This document shows, in pieces, positions 8,007-17,265 of a stretch of 64,000 bases of DNA (within the stretch, counting starts at the first letter, position 1; every line of letters begins with the position of its first letter). This DNA comes from Bacillota bacterium. GTDB taxonomy: Bacteria; Bacillota; UBA4882; UBA8346. The notes under the pieces are model-generated. The model was not told the DNA's origin and did not search any database. It saw only the letters and a program-made list of their open reading frames with translations. The stretch is taken from NCBI GenBank assembly GCA_023436305.1, contig JAEZJQ010000108.1, positions 1 to 64,000 of the forward strand, written 5' to 3'. Both the position numbers and the translations under genes were made by a program.

Positions 8007-8918
8007 CTAAACCTTCTCACTGACATTTCGGCCAAATATACCGGAAGGTTTTACCACCAGAATTACGATTAATATTCCGAAAACGATGGCATCGGCCAGC
8101 TTTGATGATATAAAACCTTTGGTTAGCGTCTCCGCCACTCCTAAAATGACACCACCAACCATGGCTCCCGGAATGCTGCCGATCCCCCCCAGAACTGCCG
8201 CGACAAACGCTTTGATTCCAGGCATCATACCCATATAGGGTTCTACTTGGGGATATGCGGTGGCGAAAAGGATGCCCGCTGCCGCTGCCAATGCGGATCC
8301 GATGGCGAATGTAAAGGAAATTATTTGGTTTACGTTAATTCCCATTAAATAAGCGGCCTCTCGATCAAAAGATACCGCCCGCATGGCTTTCCCAATTTTG
8401 GTATGATTGACAACCTGGTTTAAGATAAACATTAATAGAATCGCCATCGAAAATATGATAATATCAGTTTGGCTGATATGAATTCCCATGAAATCCAGTT
8501 TAATTTGCTGATATTTTTCCGGAAAAATCGGGAATTGTTTGGGATTGGGCCCAATCGGAGGAAAGACCCGGGCCCCATTCACTAAAAACATTGAAACTCC
8601 GATAGCGGTAATCAAGGTATTGATCCGGGGGGCACTACGCAATGGTTTGTAACAGGTCCGTTCAATCATCACCCCGATGATGGCGCAAATGACCATGGAA
8701 ATGATAAATGATACGATGAATGTCCCCGGAGTTAAAAGTAGCGTGATTAAAACAAAAAACCCACCAAAGGCCCCCAACATAAGTACATCACCGTGGGCAA
8801 AATTGATGAGTTTGGCGATACCATAAACCATGGTATACCCTAAAGCGATTAAAGCATAGATAAAACCCAAGGAAAAACCATTGACCAACTGCTGAAGAAA
8901 TTCCTGAAGAAAGCCCAT
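8007..8918 (-). CDS. livH: Branched-chain amino-acid ABC permease LivH
   Basis: Partner permease of LivM, about 303 residues. The N terminus (QLVNGFSLGFIYALIALGYTMVYGIAKLINFAHGDVLMLGAF) is the diagnostic LivH segment. The cytoplasmic loop (AMRAVSFDREAAYLMGIN) contacts the ATPases. The start at 8918 (MGFLQ) follows AGAGGTGAG, so the earlier in-frame codon at 8942 is disfavoured. It is separated from livK by about 180 bases containing a stable hairpin. Confidence 0.93.
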   Translation of the reverse strand: MGFLQEFLQQLVNGFSLGFIYALIALGYTMVYGIAKLINFAHGDVLMLGAFGGFFVLITLLLTPGTFIVSFIISMVICAIIGVMIERTCYKPLRSAPRINTLITAIGVSMFLVNGARVFPPIGPNPKQFPIFPEKYQQIKLDFMGIHISQTDIIIFSMAILLMFILNQVVNHTKIGKAMRAVSFDREAAYLMGINVNQIISFTFAIGSALAAAAGILFATAYPQVEPYMGMMPGIKAFVAAVLGGIGSIPGAMVGGVILGVAETLTKGFISSKLADAIVFGILIVILVVKPSGIFGRNVSEKV

Positions 8919-9020
8919 GTGCTCACCTCTAATATTACTCAATTAATATTCGAGTCGGATCATTTTTCATACCGTTAAAACGATATGATTATTATGGTAA
9001 AACGGGTAATTATAAAGAAT

Positions 9021-9040
9021 GGGGGAATTTGCATTCCCCC
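9021..9040 (-). terminator. Intercistronic hairpin between livK and livH
   Basis: GGGGGAAT and ATTCCCCC pair perfectly. On the minus strand the hairpin is followed by ATTCTTTATAATT, which is only moderately U-rich, so it probably gives partial termination or 3' protection. That would let the binding protein be made in excess over the membrane parts. On the plus strand it is followed by seven T. Confidence 0.6.
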
Positions 9041-9095
9041 AAGCTTTTTTTAATTATATCGTAGTTTCTTACTTTTTTAAAGTGGATTTTTTCTC

Positions 9096-10229
9096 TTACG
9101 GATTGACGGTTCCGGCGTATTCGGTGGTCAGTTTACCGTCTTTGCCCTTGACGATTTTTAACATGACCGCGGATTTTACCGGATTCCGCTTCGCGTCAAA
9201 CTTGATGTTCCCGGTGACGAATTTACGGTTGGTCTTCATCATGGCCGCTTTTACCTTGACAGGGTCAGTGGAACCGGCCTTTTGAATGGCTTCGGCCAGG
9301 ATGTACGTGGCATCATACCCTAACGCCGCCAAAGCATTGGGGGTAATTTTGTATTTGGCGGTGAACTTTTTAACAAAGGTCTGGACATCGGCATCTTTGG
9401 CTTCCGGATGATAATGGTTGCTATAGTAACAATTCAGGACTTCATCTCCGGCGTTGTTGGTAATCTCATCCCAGCCATCGGCTCCCACCATGGGAATATT
9501 CAATCCTTGGGCTCTTACTTGTTTGGCGATGAGGGAAATGGTGCTATAATAGTCGGGAATGAGCAAGACATCCGGATTCGCCGCTTTGATCTTGGTCAAC
9601 TGAGCTTTAAAATCCTTGTCCCCGGTGCTATAGGATTCGGTGGCGACCACGGTGCCGCCCAGTGCTTTAAATTTGCCGGTAAAGTTAGTGGTTAAGCCTT
9701 TGGAGTAGTCATTGGTGATATCATAGATGATGGCCGCTTTTTTGGCCTTCAGTGTTTCATAGGAGAATTGGGCGACCACTTGGCCCTGGAAGGAATCTTT
9801 ATAGCAGGATCTGAAAATATAGTCCCCGGCATCGGTTACCGTATCATTGGTTGAAGTTGGAGAAATCATGATCACTTTTTTGGCCTGGGCATATTGGGTG
9901 ACCGCTAATGAGCATTTACTGGTTAAGGCGCCCACAAAACCGACGATCTTATCTTTGGCCACCAGTTTTTTTAGGGCATTCATTGTTTTGTCGGGACTGG
10001 CTTCATCGTCTTCGACGATCATTACAATCTTCTTGCCAAGAATGCCCCCTTTGGCGTTGATCTCTTCCACCGCCATCATGATCGCATCTCTGGTTTGCGT
10101 TCCATAAGCCGATACTTGTCCACTGATGGGTTGAATGGTACCCAGCTTAATGGTGCCGGCTCCGTAAACCGGTACTAAGGAAACCGCTAAAACCAAAACC
10201 ACCAACAAAGTTAAAAGTCTGCTCCTCAT
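9096..10229 (-). CDS. livK: Branched-chain amino-acid ABC substrate-binding protein
   Basis: Periplasmic-type solute receptor (peripla_BP_6 family), 377 residues. Residues 1-23 are a Sec signal ending VPVYGA, and there is no lipobox cysteine, unusual for a one-membrane Gram-positive and consistent with a periplasm. The mature part shows IKLGTIQPISGQVSAYGTQTRDAIMMAVEEINAKGGILG and the ligand-cleft motif (MISPTSTNDTVTDAG). The start follows AAGGAGGG. It is first in the operon, ahead of livHMGF. Confidence 0.94.
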   Translation of the reverse strand: MRSRLLTLLVVLVLAVSLVPVYGAGTIKLGTIQPISGQVSAYGTQTRDAIMMAVEEINAKGGILGKKIVMIVEDDEASPDKTMNALKKLVAKDKIVGFVGALTSKCSLAVTQYAQAKKVIMISPTSTNDTVTDAGDYIFRSCYKDSFQGQVVAQFSYETLKAKKAAIIYDITNDYSKGLTTNFTGKFKALGGTVVATESYSTGDKDFKAQLTKIKAANPDVLLIPDYYSTISLIAKQVRAQGLNIPMVGADGWDEITNNAGDEVLNCYYSNHYHPEAKDADVQTFVKKFTAKYKITPNALAALGYDATYILAEAIQKAGSTDPVKVKAAMMKTNRKFVTGNIKFDAKRNPVKSAVMLKIVKGKDGKLTTEYAGTVNP

Positions 10230-10327
10230 TCAATGCCCTCCTTATTTTAATGTAAAATACAATCCCAGTGGGTATTCATGAATAACCATTAAATAGTAAA
10301 AAAACCACTTGAGATTTATTAATCAAA

Positions 10328-10356
10328 ATTATATATCAGCTTCCTTATTTTTGCAA
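10328..10356 (-). promoter_or_regulatory. Promoter of the liv operon
   Basis: TTGCAA (10356-10351) and perfect TATAAT (10333-10328), spacer 17, on the minus strand. The leader is about 90 bases. Beyond the thrS terminator nothing else is visible between livK and thrS. Confidence 0.6.
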
Positions 10357-10460
10357 TGAAACCCGGACAAAATTTTGTAAGGTAATTGTTAGGAAAATTA
10401 TCATGGCCGATTTTCGTTGGAGTGAATGGACAAATCCTCCCGCCGGGCCAAATTATCCCC

Positions 10461-10498
10461 AACAAAAAGCGCCGTGGGAACCTCTTCCCACGACGCTT
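10461..10498 (-). terminator. Terminator after thrS
   Basis: Minus strand AAGCGTCGTGGGAA-GAGG-TTCCCACGGCGCTT forms a long stem with one mismatch, followed by TTTTTGTT. It lies eight bases past the thrS stop. Confidence 0.9.
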
Positions 10499-10505
10499 TA
10501 AAACT

Positions 10506-12416
10506 CTATTGCTTACTCTTAATTAACTCCAAAATCTCAGCCTTCACCTTCTCAAGTTGTTGCGCCCCTTGATCACCGTCTTTCCGGGTACGGAGCGCCA
10601 CAGTTCCATCCTGGGATTCCCGTTCACCAACCACCAGCATATACGGAATCTTTTGCAATTGGGCCTCCCGGATGCGGTACCCGATCTTTTCATTCCGGTT
10701 ATCCATCTCCGCCCGGATACCGGCTTGCCGCAATTCTTCCATCACCTTACGGCTGTATTCGTGTTGCTCCGGCAGAACCGGCAGTACAATGGCCTGAACC
10801 GGGGCCAGCCACAGAGGGAAGGCACCTTCATAATGTTCAATCAACACGCCGAAAAACCGTTCGATGGAGCCGAACAACGCCCGATGAATCATGTACGGCC
10901 GGTGATCAGCACTATCGCTGCCTTTATAAGTCATATCAAACCGTTCCGGCTCATTGAAGTCGAATTGAATCGTTGAACACTGCCACTCCCGTCCCAGGGC
11001 ATCCTTGATCTTCAGGTCGATTTTCGGCCCGTAAAACGCCCCGCCGCCTTCGTCCACCTCGGTGGGAATACCCGTTTTGGCCACCGCAGCCTGTAACGCT
11101 TCAGTGGCCGCCTGCCATAACGCTTCTTCACCCACTGATTTTTCCTTGGGACGGGTAGCCAAGTAAAGTTTGAAATCCTTAAAACCGAAGGAACGAATCA
11201 TTTGTAGACAAAAGTCAAGAACCCGGTCAATCTCCTCCGGCATCTGATCCTGGCGGCAAATGATATGAGCATCATCCTGGGTAAACCCACGCACTCGCAT
11301 CAATCCATGCAAAACACCACTCCGCTCAAACCGGTAGACCGTTCCCAGTTCCGCCCAACGGAAGGGCAGTTCCCGGTAGGAACGGCCCCGACTTTGATAG
11401 ATAGCGATATGGAATGGGCAGTTCATCGGTTTGACGAAATACTGCTGGCCTTCCACATCCATCGGAGCGTACATATTCTCTTTATAAAAACCCAAATGAC
11501 CGCTGGTTTCCCAGAGTGTGCTCCGTCCCACATGCGGAGTATATACTAATTCATAACCGTTCTTGTAATGTTCATCTTTCCAAAAGCTTTCCAGTTCATG
11601 ACGGACCCGGGAGCCTTTGGGGTGCCATAGCACCAAACCACCGCCGATCTGGTCATCGATGGAGAACAGATCCAACTCTTTCCCAAGTTTCCGGTGATCC
11701 CGCTTGGCCGCTTCCTCCAGAAACTTGAGGTAATCGTCCAATTCTTGTTTGCTGGCAAAAGCGGTTCCATAAATCCGCTGCAACATCTCCCGGGACGAGT
11801 CGCCCCGCCAATAGGCCCCGGCGATGGACATTAACTTGTAAGCCTTGAGACGTCCGGTACTGGGCAAATGAGGCCCCCGGCACAGGTCGGTAAAATCTCC
11901 CTGTTTATAAAAGGAGATGGTGCCATCCTCCAGGTTTTCCACCAATTCGTATTTATACTTCTCGCCATCCTTTTTAAAGTGTTCCAGGGCTTCGGTTTTG
12001 CTCATCTCAAAACGTTCAAACGGCAGGTCAGCGGCAATAATCTTGGCCATTTCGGATTCAATCTTAGCTAAATCCTCCGGTTTTAATGGTTCCGGCAGAT
12101 CAAAATCATAATAAAACCCACTGTCAATCGCCGGCCCGATGGCCAGTTTCACTCCGGGGTACAAGTGTCGCACCGCCTGGGCCATCACATGGGAGGCGGA
12201 GTGCCGTATAATCTCCAAACCTTCCGGGTCACCAGGTTTAATCAGGCGTAAATTCACTTCCCCGCCGAGTGGCTGCTGTAAGTCCACCAGGTTCTCATTG
12301 GCTTTGGCGGCAATGACTTCTTTGGCAAGCCGCTCGCCGATGGATTGGGCGACTTGCAAAGAAGTGGTTCCATCCGGATACTCCCGGACACTTTGATCAG
12401 GAAAAATCACTTTCAT
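10506..12416 (-). CDS. thrS: Threonyl-tRNA synthetase
   Basis: Class II synthetase charging tRNA-Thr, 636 residues. Domains in order are TGS (1-62), an editing domain with HSASHVMAQAV near 74 and C-rich DLCRGPHLPSTG near 180, the catalytic core with motif 2 (RFERSGVLHGLMRVRGFTQDDAH) and motif 3 (HRALFGSIERFFGVLIEHY), and an anticodon-binding domain. The start at 12416 (MKVIFPD) has AAAGGAG nine bases upstream. The in-frame TTG at 12425 sits too close to that site. It lies downstream of the NUDIX gene and its T-box leader, so read-through control is likely. Confidence 0.97.
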   Translation of the reverse strand: MKVIFPDQSVREYPDGTTSLQVAQSIGERLAKEVIAAKANENLVDLQQPLGGEVNLRLIKPGDPEGLEIIRHSASHVMAQAVRHLYPGVKLAIGPAIDSGFYYDFDLPEPLKPEDLAKIESEMAKIIAADLPFERFEMSKTEALEHFKKDGEKYKYELVENLEDGTISFYKQGDFTDLCRGPHLPSTGRLKAYKLMSIAGAYWRGDSSREMLQRIYGTAFASKQELDDYLKFLEEAAKRDHRKLGKELDLFSIDDQIGGGLVLWHPKGSRVRHELESFWKDEHYKNGYELVYTPHVGRSTLWETSGHLGFYKENMYAPMDVEGQQYFVKPMNCPFHIAIYQSRGRSYRELPFRWAELGTVYRFERSGVLHGLMRVRGFTQDDAHIICRQDQMPEEIDRVLDFCLQMIRSFGFKDFKLYLATRPKEKSVGEEALWQAATEALQAAVAKTGIPTEVDEGGGAFYGPKIDLKIKDALGREWQCSTIQFDFNEPERFDMTYKGSDSADHRPYMIHRALFGSIERFFGVLIEHYEGAFPLWLAPVQAIVLPVLPEQHEYSRKVMEELRQAGIRAEMDNRNEKIGYRIREAQLQKIPYMLVVGERESQDGTVALRTRKDGDQGAQQLEKVKAEILELIKSKQ

Positions 12417-12534
12417 GGCTTCCAACTCCTTTCACTTTTTACACTCCGTTTTTAATCTTGTTAATCCTGTAAATCCGTCTAAAATCAAGTTTTATAGACA
12501 GGGAGAACAGTATTTTCTAGATTTTATGAATAAC

Positions 12535-12948
12535 CTAGGCTTTAATCTTTTGATAGATTTGAAAACCTTTCCGGCCCAATTCCCGGTCAATTTCAAAAGT
12601 TAACCGGCTAAGCTCCGATTCGGTGATCAAATCCACCGCCGTAAAGAAATCTTTTTCAAAGGCGATTTCACCGGAAATGCCTTCCATCAGGAACCATTGG
12701 ACCGTTTTAAAATGTTCCTGCTCTTTCTCTAGAAAAGAATATGACGTTTCGCCCATCTCCGCCAAAATTCGGGCCGTCAAGCCGCATTCTTCCCGAACTT
12801 CCCGGATTGCCGCTTCTGGGGCGGTTTCTCCGGGATCGATATGTCCTTTGGGAAAGAGCCATACTTTATTGAAACGCTCCAAAACCACCAATCGCGATTG
12901 GTAAAAAACCAACCCTCCGGCACATTTGTCTAGAATCAAATCGGTCAC
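12535..12948 (-). CDS. NUDIX hydrolase
   Basis: Hydrolase of nucleoside-diphosphate-linked compounds. The Nudix box GHIDPGETAPEAAIREVREECGL is complete (GX5EX7REUXEEXGU) at about residues 36-58. A longer frame to 13062 would read through the T-box terminator, so I use GTG at 12948, which gives a normal 137-residue protein starting at the beta-strand (CAGGLVFYQ). No strong ribosome site precedes it, so the start is uncertain. It sits between a T-box leader and thrS. Substrate not predictable; Ap4A hydrolases belong to this size class, and Ap4A is a by-product of tRNA synthetases. Confidence 0.88.
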   Translation of the reverse strand: MTDLILDKCAGGLVFYQSRLVVLERFNKVWLFPKGHIDPGETAPEAAIREVREECGLTARILAEMGETSYSFLEKEQEHFKTVQWFLMEGISGEIAFEKDFFTAVDLITESELSRLTFEIDRELGRKGFQIYQKIKA

Positions 12949-12996
12949 GTCCGTTTCTGTGTTTATTTTGGATCTGAATCCGGCGTATCGGAACGG

Positions 12997-13295
12997 AAAA
13001 TAAAATACCCCGTCCCTATCACGTCTACGCGAATTAAAGGGACGGGGTAACCGTGGTTCCACCCTAATTGGCCAATTTTGCTAAAGCACATTTTACTACG
13101 CTAGCGCTTGGCCCACTTAAATTGGCCTTTATCACTGCCAGTGCGCCGGTTATTTAGCCGGAGCGTCCGAGGTGGTATCTATCGTACCCGGGACTTAAAA
13201 CGGTCCCGGACTTCAACGCCAATGGGCTGGAAGGCTTGCAGCTTATAGCCTCCCTCTCTGATAGTCATCCGCGTTGTAAGACCTCTTCATCCGCC
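12997..13295 (-). ncRNA. T-box leader upstream of NUDIX-thrS
   Basis: tRNA-sensing riboswitch that senses uncharged tRNA. On the minus strand the T-box sequence (GGGTGGAACCACGG) is at 13064-13051. A terminator follows: ACCCCGTCCC pairs with GGGACGGGGT, then ATTTTATTTT to 12997. Stem I begins near 13291 (GATGAAGAGG) with the AGAGAGG bulge and GCUGCAA distal loop. The specifier is ambiguous: the GAA-N-codon-purine pattern reads UCC (Ser), while an alternative pairing exposes ACC (Thr). Confidence 0.92.
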
Positions 13296-13358
13296 AGATG
13301 CGATAATATTTTTGGTAGAAAAATAACAATAATCAACCACCCAAAAGGGATTAATAAC

Positions 13359-13387
13359 AGTATAGCGCGGCTGGGTTTTGAAGTCAA
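13359..13387 (-). promoter_or_regulatory. Promoter of the NUDIX-thrS T-box transcript
   Basis: TTGACT (13387-13382), 17-base spacer, TATACT (13364-13359) on the minus strand, starting about 60 bases before stem I of the T-box. Confidence 0.65.
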
Positions 13388-13439
13388 TGGCTTTTATTTC
13401 TTAAATTTTTTCATTGGATGTTTTTTTGAAAATATTGGG

Positions 13440-15101
13440 TCACCCCCCTAAAATCCCTCCGAACTTCCGCCGGAAGCGTCCATCATCGGGGCGTTCCCCC
13501 ATCAACGCCATTCGGAAATTTTCCCATTCCCCGGTGCGTCCCGTTTGCAAGCACATTTTCTTATATACGGTAATCATTCGCAAAGCGGCGTTCCAACATG
13601 AAAATATCTTTTCCTCCAATAACAGCCGGATAACTTGTGGATAAACTTCGGCCATCTCCACCACACTGTTTTCCAAAAGCAAGTCAGCCACCGCCATTAA
13701 CGACGCCGGTGTTTGAGTTGCTTCATTTAGCCGGGCGATAATTTCCGGGCAATCTCCCAAATCAATGGCGATCCGTAACCATAAAGGATCATTCCCGGTT
13801 TTATCTAAAAAAGTCCGGAGTCTATTTAAATAACTTTGCCAATCGTAGGGGTGGTTCCTTAAAATGTCTTTCAAGCGCAAGTACTCTTCGAAGTTCGGTT
13901 CCTCCTGAAACTGAATAAAACTTAATGAAGCGGCTTGCTTAAACTCGCTCCGCCGGCAATGTATCGTAATTAACCGGTCACGGAATGACCGTTTCGGTTC
14001 CATGCCGCCCGCCAGAGCGGATCGGGTTAACCGGTAGCTTTCTACCGGGTCGGTGGCCATTAACCGGTCAATAAGCCATAACCTGCCTTCCGCGGTTGAC
14101 TTCAGGCTTTGGATTACATTCTCCAATGGGCCGTTTAACCCGGAATTGTTTTGGATAATCGCTTCCACGGTCAGCAGTTCATATAAACTGATTAAATTTA
14201 AAATCGCGATATTATTTGATTCCGGTGCGGCATTCAGATGTTCAATAGTACATCCATCCATAAGATATTGGGATAAAAATTCCGGATGGACCTCATAATA
14301 CCCAAGCAGGGCTTCTTTAAATTCCTCCTTGAACTCCCATAAATCCGGTTCAAAATAATATTGCAATATTAACGGATAAATCCCGCCAATGGCTTCTTTG
14401 GTGAACCGGGAGGCCGTTTTAGCCGGTAAAGTAAGCAAGCCACGCAAATAAGCGGCCAACTCCGGAAGTTTATTCTCCTTGTAGATGTCGGTAATCCCCT
14501 GGAGCATCTCCACAAGAAGCGGGATCGCTTCCGGATTGCCGATTGCCAATTCCTGATTGAGTAATGTTTCAGCTCGGGCTAACTTATCCCGTAAAGTTTC
14601 AATTTGGCTTAGCCGGAATAACGGTGCATTTTTAAAAATATTCCGAACCAAATTCACCATTTCCCTGGATATTCGGGGAGACGCCTGGGGAATGGCGGTT
14701 AACGGCCTGTTATCCATCAGCTTCATAAAGTTCAGTGGATTTTGATACACCAGCTGTGTAAACAAGCCGGGGAGTCCGGAGGTATCTTGTAAAGCTTCAT
14801 CCAACAACGGCCGCAAATCAATAAAACAGGCCTTATTTTCTAGCCATCCATAAGCCAAAGCCACTAAATGTTTACAAAAATCGGGGTAAGGGCAACTACA
14901 CCGGCTATGGATTTTTTCGCCTTCAATCCACAACCGGGCTTGATAATCGCCGCCGGTACCAATTACTATTCCGGCAAGGGCATCATCAATCCGGACCGGG
15001 GTGATTAAATGCCCATTCCGGTAGTAATTAATACCCCTTTCCAAAACCTCCGGGGCGGTTAACACCTCTAAATCCACGCCTGCAAAATCGTCCCAACGCA
15101 T
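13440..15101 (-). CDS. SWIM zinc-finger domain protein
   Basis: 553-residue protein of unknown role. A SWIM zinc-binding motif is visible at residues 68-78 (C68, C70, C76, H78 in RCSCPYPDFCKHL), followed by a long region predicted to be alpha-helical and repetitive without another recognisable domain. SWIM fingers mediate DNA or protein contacts in SWI2/SNF2 helicase neighbours, but no helicase is adjacent here. The stop overlaps the gap before the T-box promoter. The start ATG at 15101 puts the conserved ERGINYYRNG segment near residue 21, normal for this family. Confidence 0.8.
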   Translation of the reverse strand: MRWDDFAGVDLEVLTAPEVLERGINYYRNGHLITPVRIDDALAGIVIGTGGDYQARLWIEGEKIHSRCSCPYPDFCKHLVALAYGWLENKACFIDLRPLLDEALQDTSGLPGLFTQLVYQNPLNFMKLMDNRPLTAIPQASPRISREMVNLVRNIFKNAPLFRLSQIETLRDKLARAETLLNQELAIGNPEAIPLLVEMLQGITDIYKENKLPELAAYLRGLLTLPAKTASRFTKEAIGGIYPLILQYYFEPDLWEFKEEFKEALLGYYEVHPEFLSQYLMDGCTIEHLNAAPESNNIAILNLISLYELLTVEAIIQNNSGLNGPLENVIQSLKSTAEGRLWLIDRLMATDPVESYRLTRSALAGGMEPKRSFRDRLITIHCRRSEFKQAASLSFIQFQEEPNFEEYLRLKDILRNHPYDWQSYLNRLRTFLDKTGNDPLWLRIAIDLGDCPEIIARLNEATQTPASLMAVADLLLENSVVEMAEVYPQVIRLLLEEKIFSCWNAALRMITVYKKMCLQTGRTGEWENFRMALMGERPDDGRFRRKFGGILGG

Positions 15102-15272
15102 GAAACCCTCTTTTATAACAATTAATGATACCCAATGTCAATTAAAATTGTGTTAACGTTTATTATGTAAAATTTCAGTGGACCCAAAAGTATGTTCTAT
15201 CACAGGTTCCAAATGATTACGATTCCTAATTCCATCTCCGAAGGCGTTCCTGGAATTCACGCGAGTCAATAG

Positions 15273-15430
15273 TTCTCCACAATTTCCACAAGTTATCCAC
15301 AATTTCAGTGGCATAATTTCTATTTTTCAGCGGGTTATTCACATTATGCACAAGTTATGAACAATTTGACCTGTATATAACTATCCTTGTAAAACCCAGT
15401 ATTATCAATGACTAATTAAAATTGTCCACA
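15273..15430 (+). other. Cluster of DnaA-box-like 9-mers
   Basis: Within 160 bases are TTCTCCACA (15273), TTTCCACAA (15283), consensus TTATCCACA (15293), TTATTCACA (15335), TTATGCACA (15344), TTATGAACA (15355) and TTGTCCACA (15422), all in the same orientation. Several are back to back or spaced 10-11 bases apart. The surrounding gap (15102-15430) is AT-rich and has no gene. This looks like a DnaA-binding region, either an origin or a DnaA-titrating or regulatory cluster. Confidence 0.6.
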
Positions 15431-16438
15431 TTATAATCGTAAATCCGGCTGCGCGGTGATTTCCAATCCGGAAATATCCCCGGCACGATACCGAAAATGG
15501 CCTGCGGCAGCGATCATTGCCGCGTTGTCAGTGCATAATTTCAGATCCGGGTAAAAAACTTCAACCCCCAGTTGGTCCGCCTCCGCCCGGCATTGTTCCC
15601 GCAGGTAGGAATTGGCGGCCACCCCGCCGGATAGGAGAATGGACCGGACCCGGTATTCCCGGGCCGCTTTGAAGAGTTTATCAAGCAGTTGGGCGATGGC
15701 CGTTTGCTGAAAGCTAGCCGCCACTTGAACAGTATCAATATCCGCTCCCATTTGTTTCTGATGGTGTAAATAATTGATCACCGCCGTTTTCAAACCACTG
15801 AAGCTAAAATCATACGTCCCGGACAGCCCTTTCAGCTTGGCAAATTCAAGACGGCCGGTGACTCCCCGCGCCAGTTTGTCAATTTCCGGGCCGCCGGGAT
15901 AACCCATCCCCAAAACCCGGGCCACTTTGTCAAATGCCTCTCCGGCGGCATCATCGCGGGTCCGGCCCAGAATTTTGTATTCGCCCCATTTCTCCACATA
16001 TAACAGATCCGTGTGTCCGCCGGAAACGGTTAAACAAAGCACCGGTGTTTGGATCGGGGGCCTTTCCAGCACATTGGCGTAGATATGCCCCTCAACATGA
16101 TTAACTCCGATAAACGGAGTATTCCCCGCGAGAGACAGCCCTTTGGCAAAGGAAAGGCCAACCAGTAAACTTCCCACCAGCCCCGGGCCGTAAGTAGCCG
16201 CAATCAAATTGATCTCCGACGGGCTGATCCCGGCTTCCTCCACCGCCAGGCGGTAGATGGGCAAGATCGTTTCCAGATGAGACCGGGCCGCCAACTCCGG
16301 GACTACCCCCCCGAAGCAGCGGTGCAGATCCAGTTGCGAGGAAATAATGTTGCTCTTAATCTCGACCCCGTCCGCCACCACCGCGACTGCGGTTTCATCA
16401 CAGGATGATTCAATTCCGAGAGTTATGAATTCAGCCAT
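15431..16438 (-). CDS. tsaD: tRNA N6-threonylcarbamoyladenosine transferase TsaD
   Basis: Catalytic subunit that puts threonylcarbamoyl on A37 of ANN-decoding tRNAs. The 335-residue ASKHA-fold protein begins FITLGIESSCDETAVAV. The metal-binding HxxxH is in GVNHVEGHIYA near 109. AATYGPGLVGSLLVGLSFAK and the C-terminal LLSGGVAANSYLR motif are present. Length and motifs are canonical. The start overlaps the stop of the rubredoxin-flavin reductase gene upstream, so the two are cotranscribed. Confidence 0.97.
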   Translation of the reverse strand: MAEFITLGIESSCDETAVAVVADGVEIKSNIISSQLDLHRCFGGVVPELAARSHLETILPIYRLAVEEAGISPSEINLIAATYGPGLVGSLLVGLSFAKGLSLAGNTPFIGVNHVEGHIYANVLERPPIQTPVLCLTVSGGHTDLLYVEKWGEYKILGRTRDDAAGEAFDKVARVLGMGYPGGPEIDKLARGVTGRLEFAKLKGLSGTYDFSFSGLKTAVINYLHHQKQMGADIDTVQVAASFQQTAIAQLLDKLFKAAREYRVRSILLSGGVAANSYLREQCRAEADQLGVEVFYPDLKLCTDNAAMIAAAGHFRYRAGDISGLEITAQPDLRL

Positions 16439-17099
16439 TTTGATTAGCCCACAATTCCGACTTCCGGCGGCGGTATTCCTGATATGTCAATACCGGCGCT
16501 TCCGGTTCAATCCTGCCCGTTAAAATCTTGGCCAGAAACACCTGATGCGTCCCGGCATCAAGCGTCTTCTGAGCGTCAACTTCACATTCCAGGAAGCCTG
16601 CCGCCTCATCCAGGATTGGAGCACCGCTCACTCCCGGGCGCCAGCCAATCCCGGTGAACTTATCGGTTTCCCGGCCGGATTGAAACCCAAACCGTTTCAC
16701 CAGCGGTAGTTGGTCCGGTTTCAAAAAAATAATCGCAAAAATTCCACTTTTTGCGATTATTTCCGTGGTTAGGTGGGATTTATCCATCCCTAACAGTATT
16801 TGCAACGGCTGGTCGGTGATCTGAAACATCGTATTATTAATCATTCCGTTATTTTTGCCGCCGGCCACCGTGGTTACGATAAATAAACCGCAGGGAACCT
16901 GAAACAGCACTTCCTGGATCTGATTCCTGCCGGCTACCGGACCGGCTCCGGGAGTCCCAATTTCACGCTGATTATTTTCGGATGCCGCCTCGCCTATCAA
17001 CTCGAAATATTCCGAGCCCGCTCCGCAAACCGGACATTTTTCCGGCGGCGCGTCCCCCACGTGAATATATCCGCAAACCGTGCAACGCCATTGTTTCAT
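16431..17099 (-). CDS. hrb: Rubredoxin-flavin reductase (high-molecular-weight rubredoxin)
   Basis: Two-domain redox protein. An N-terminal rubredoxin has Cys6, Cys9, Cys22 and Cys25 (CTVCGYIHVGDAPPEKCPVCG). A flavin-reductase-like FMN domain starts near residue 60 (VLFQVPCGLFIVTT). The arrangement matches Hrb of Moorella, part of NAD(P)H-driven oxygen or NO scavenging with flavodiiron proteins in strict anaerobes. The start at 17099 (MKQWRC) follows GGGAGG; upstream in-frame codons are rejected. No flavodiiron partner lies in the window. Confidence 0.88.
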   Translation of the reverse strand: MKQWRCTVCGYIHVGDAPPEKCPVCGAGSEYFELIGEAASENNQREIGTPGAGPVAGRNQIQEVLFQVPCGLFIVTTVAGGKNNGMINNTMFQITDQPLQILLGMDKSHLTTEIIAKSGIFAIIFLKPDQLPLVKRFGFQSGRETDKFTGIGWRPGVSGAPILDEAAGFLECEVDAQKTLDAGTHQVFLAKILTGRIEPEAPVLTYQEYRRRKSELWANQNG

Positions 17100-17265
17100 A
17101 TTGGTTCGCCCTCCCAAATCTTGATTCAAACCGGTTTTTGTCAGTCAATGAAGAGCCTTCAAACATCCGGTTTTTCCTATTATATCATAATTTCCGGGAA
17201 AGATTACCCGGGATTTAGGCTGAAGTCTCGAAATGAGGGAGCGCGATTGGCCGAATCAAATTGAA

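Noticed and set aside
12949..13062. N-terminal extension of the NUDIX gene to 13062
   Set aside because: These codons coincide with the T-box antiterminator and terminator, so they are leader RNA, not protein.
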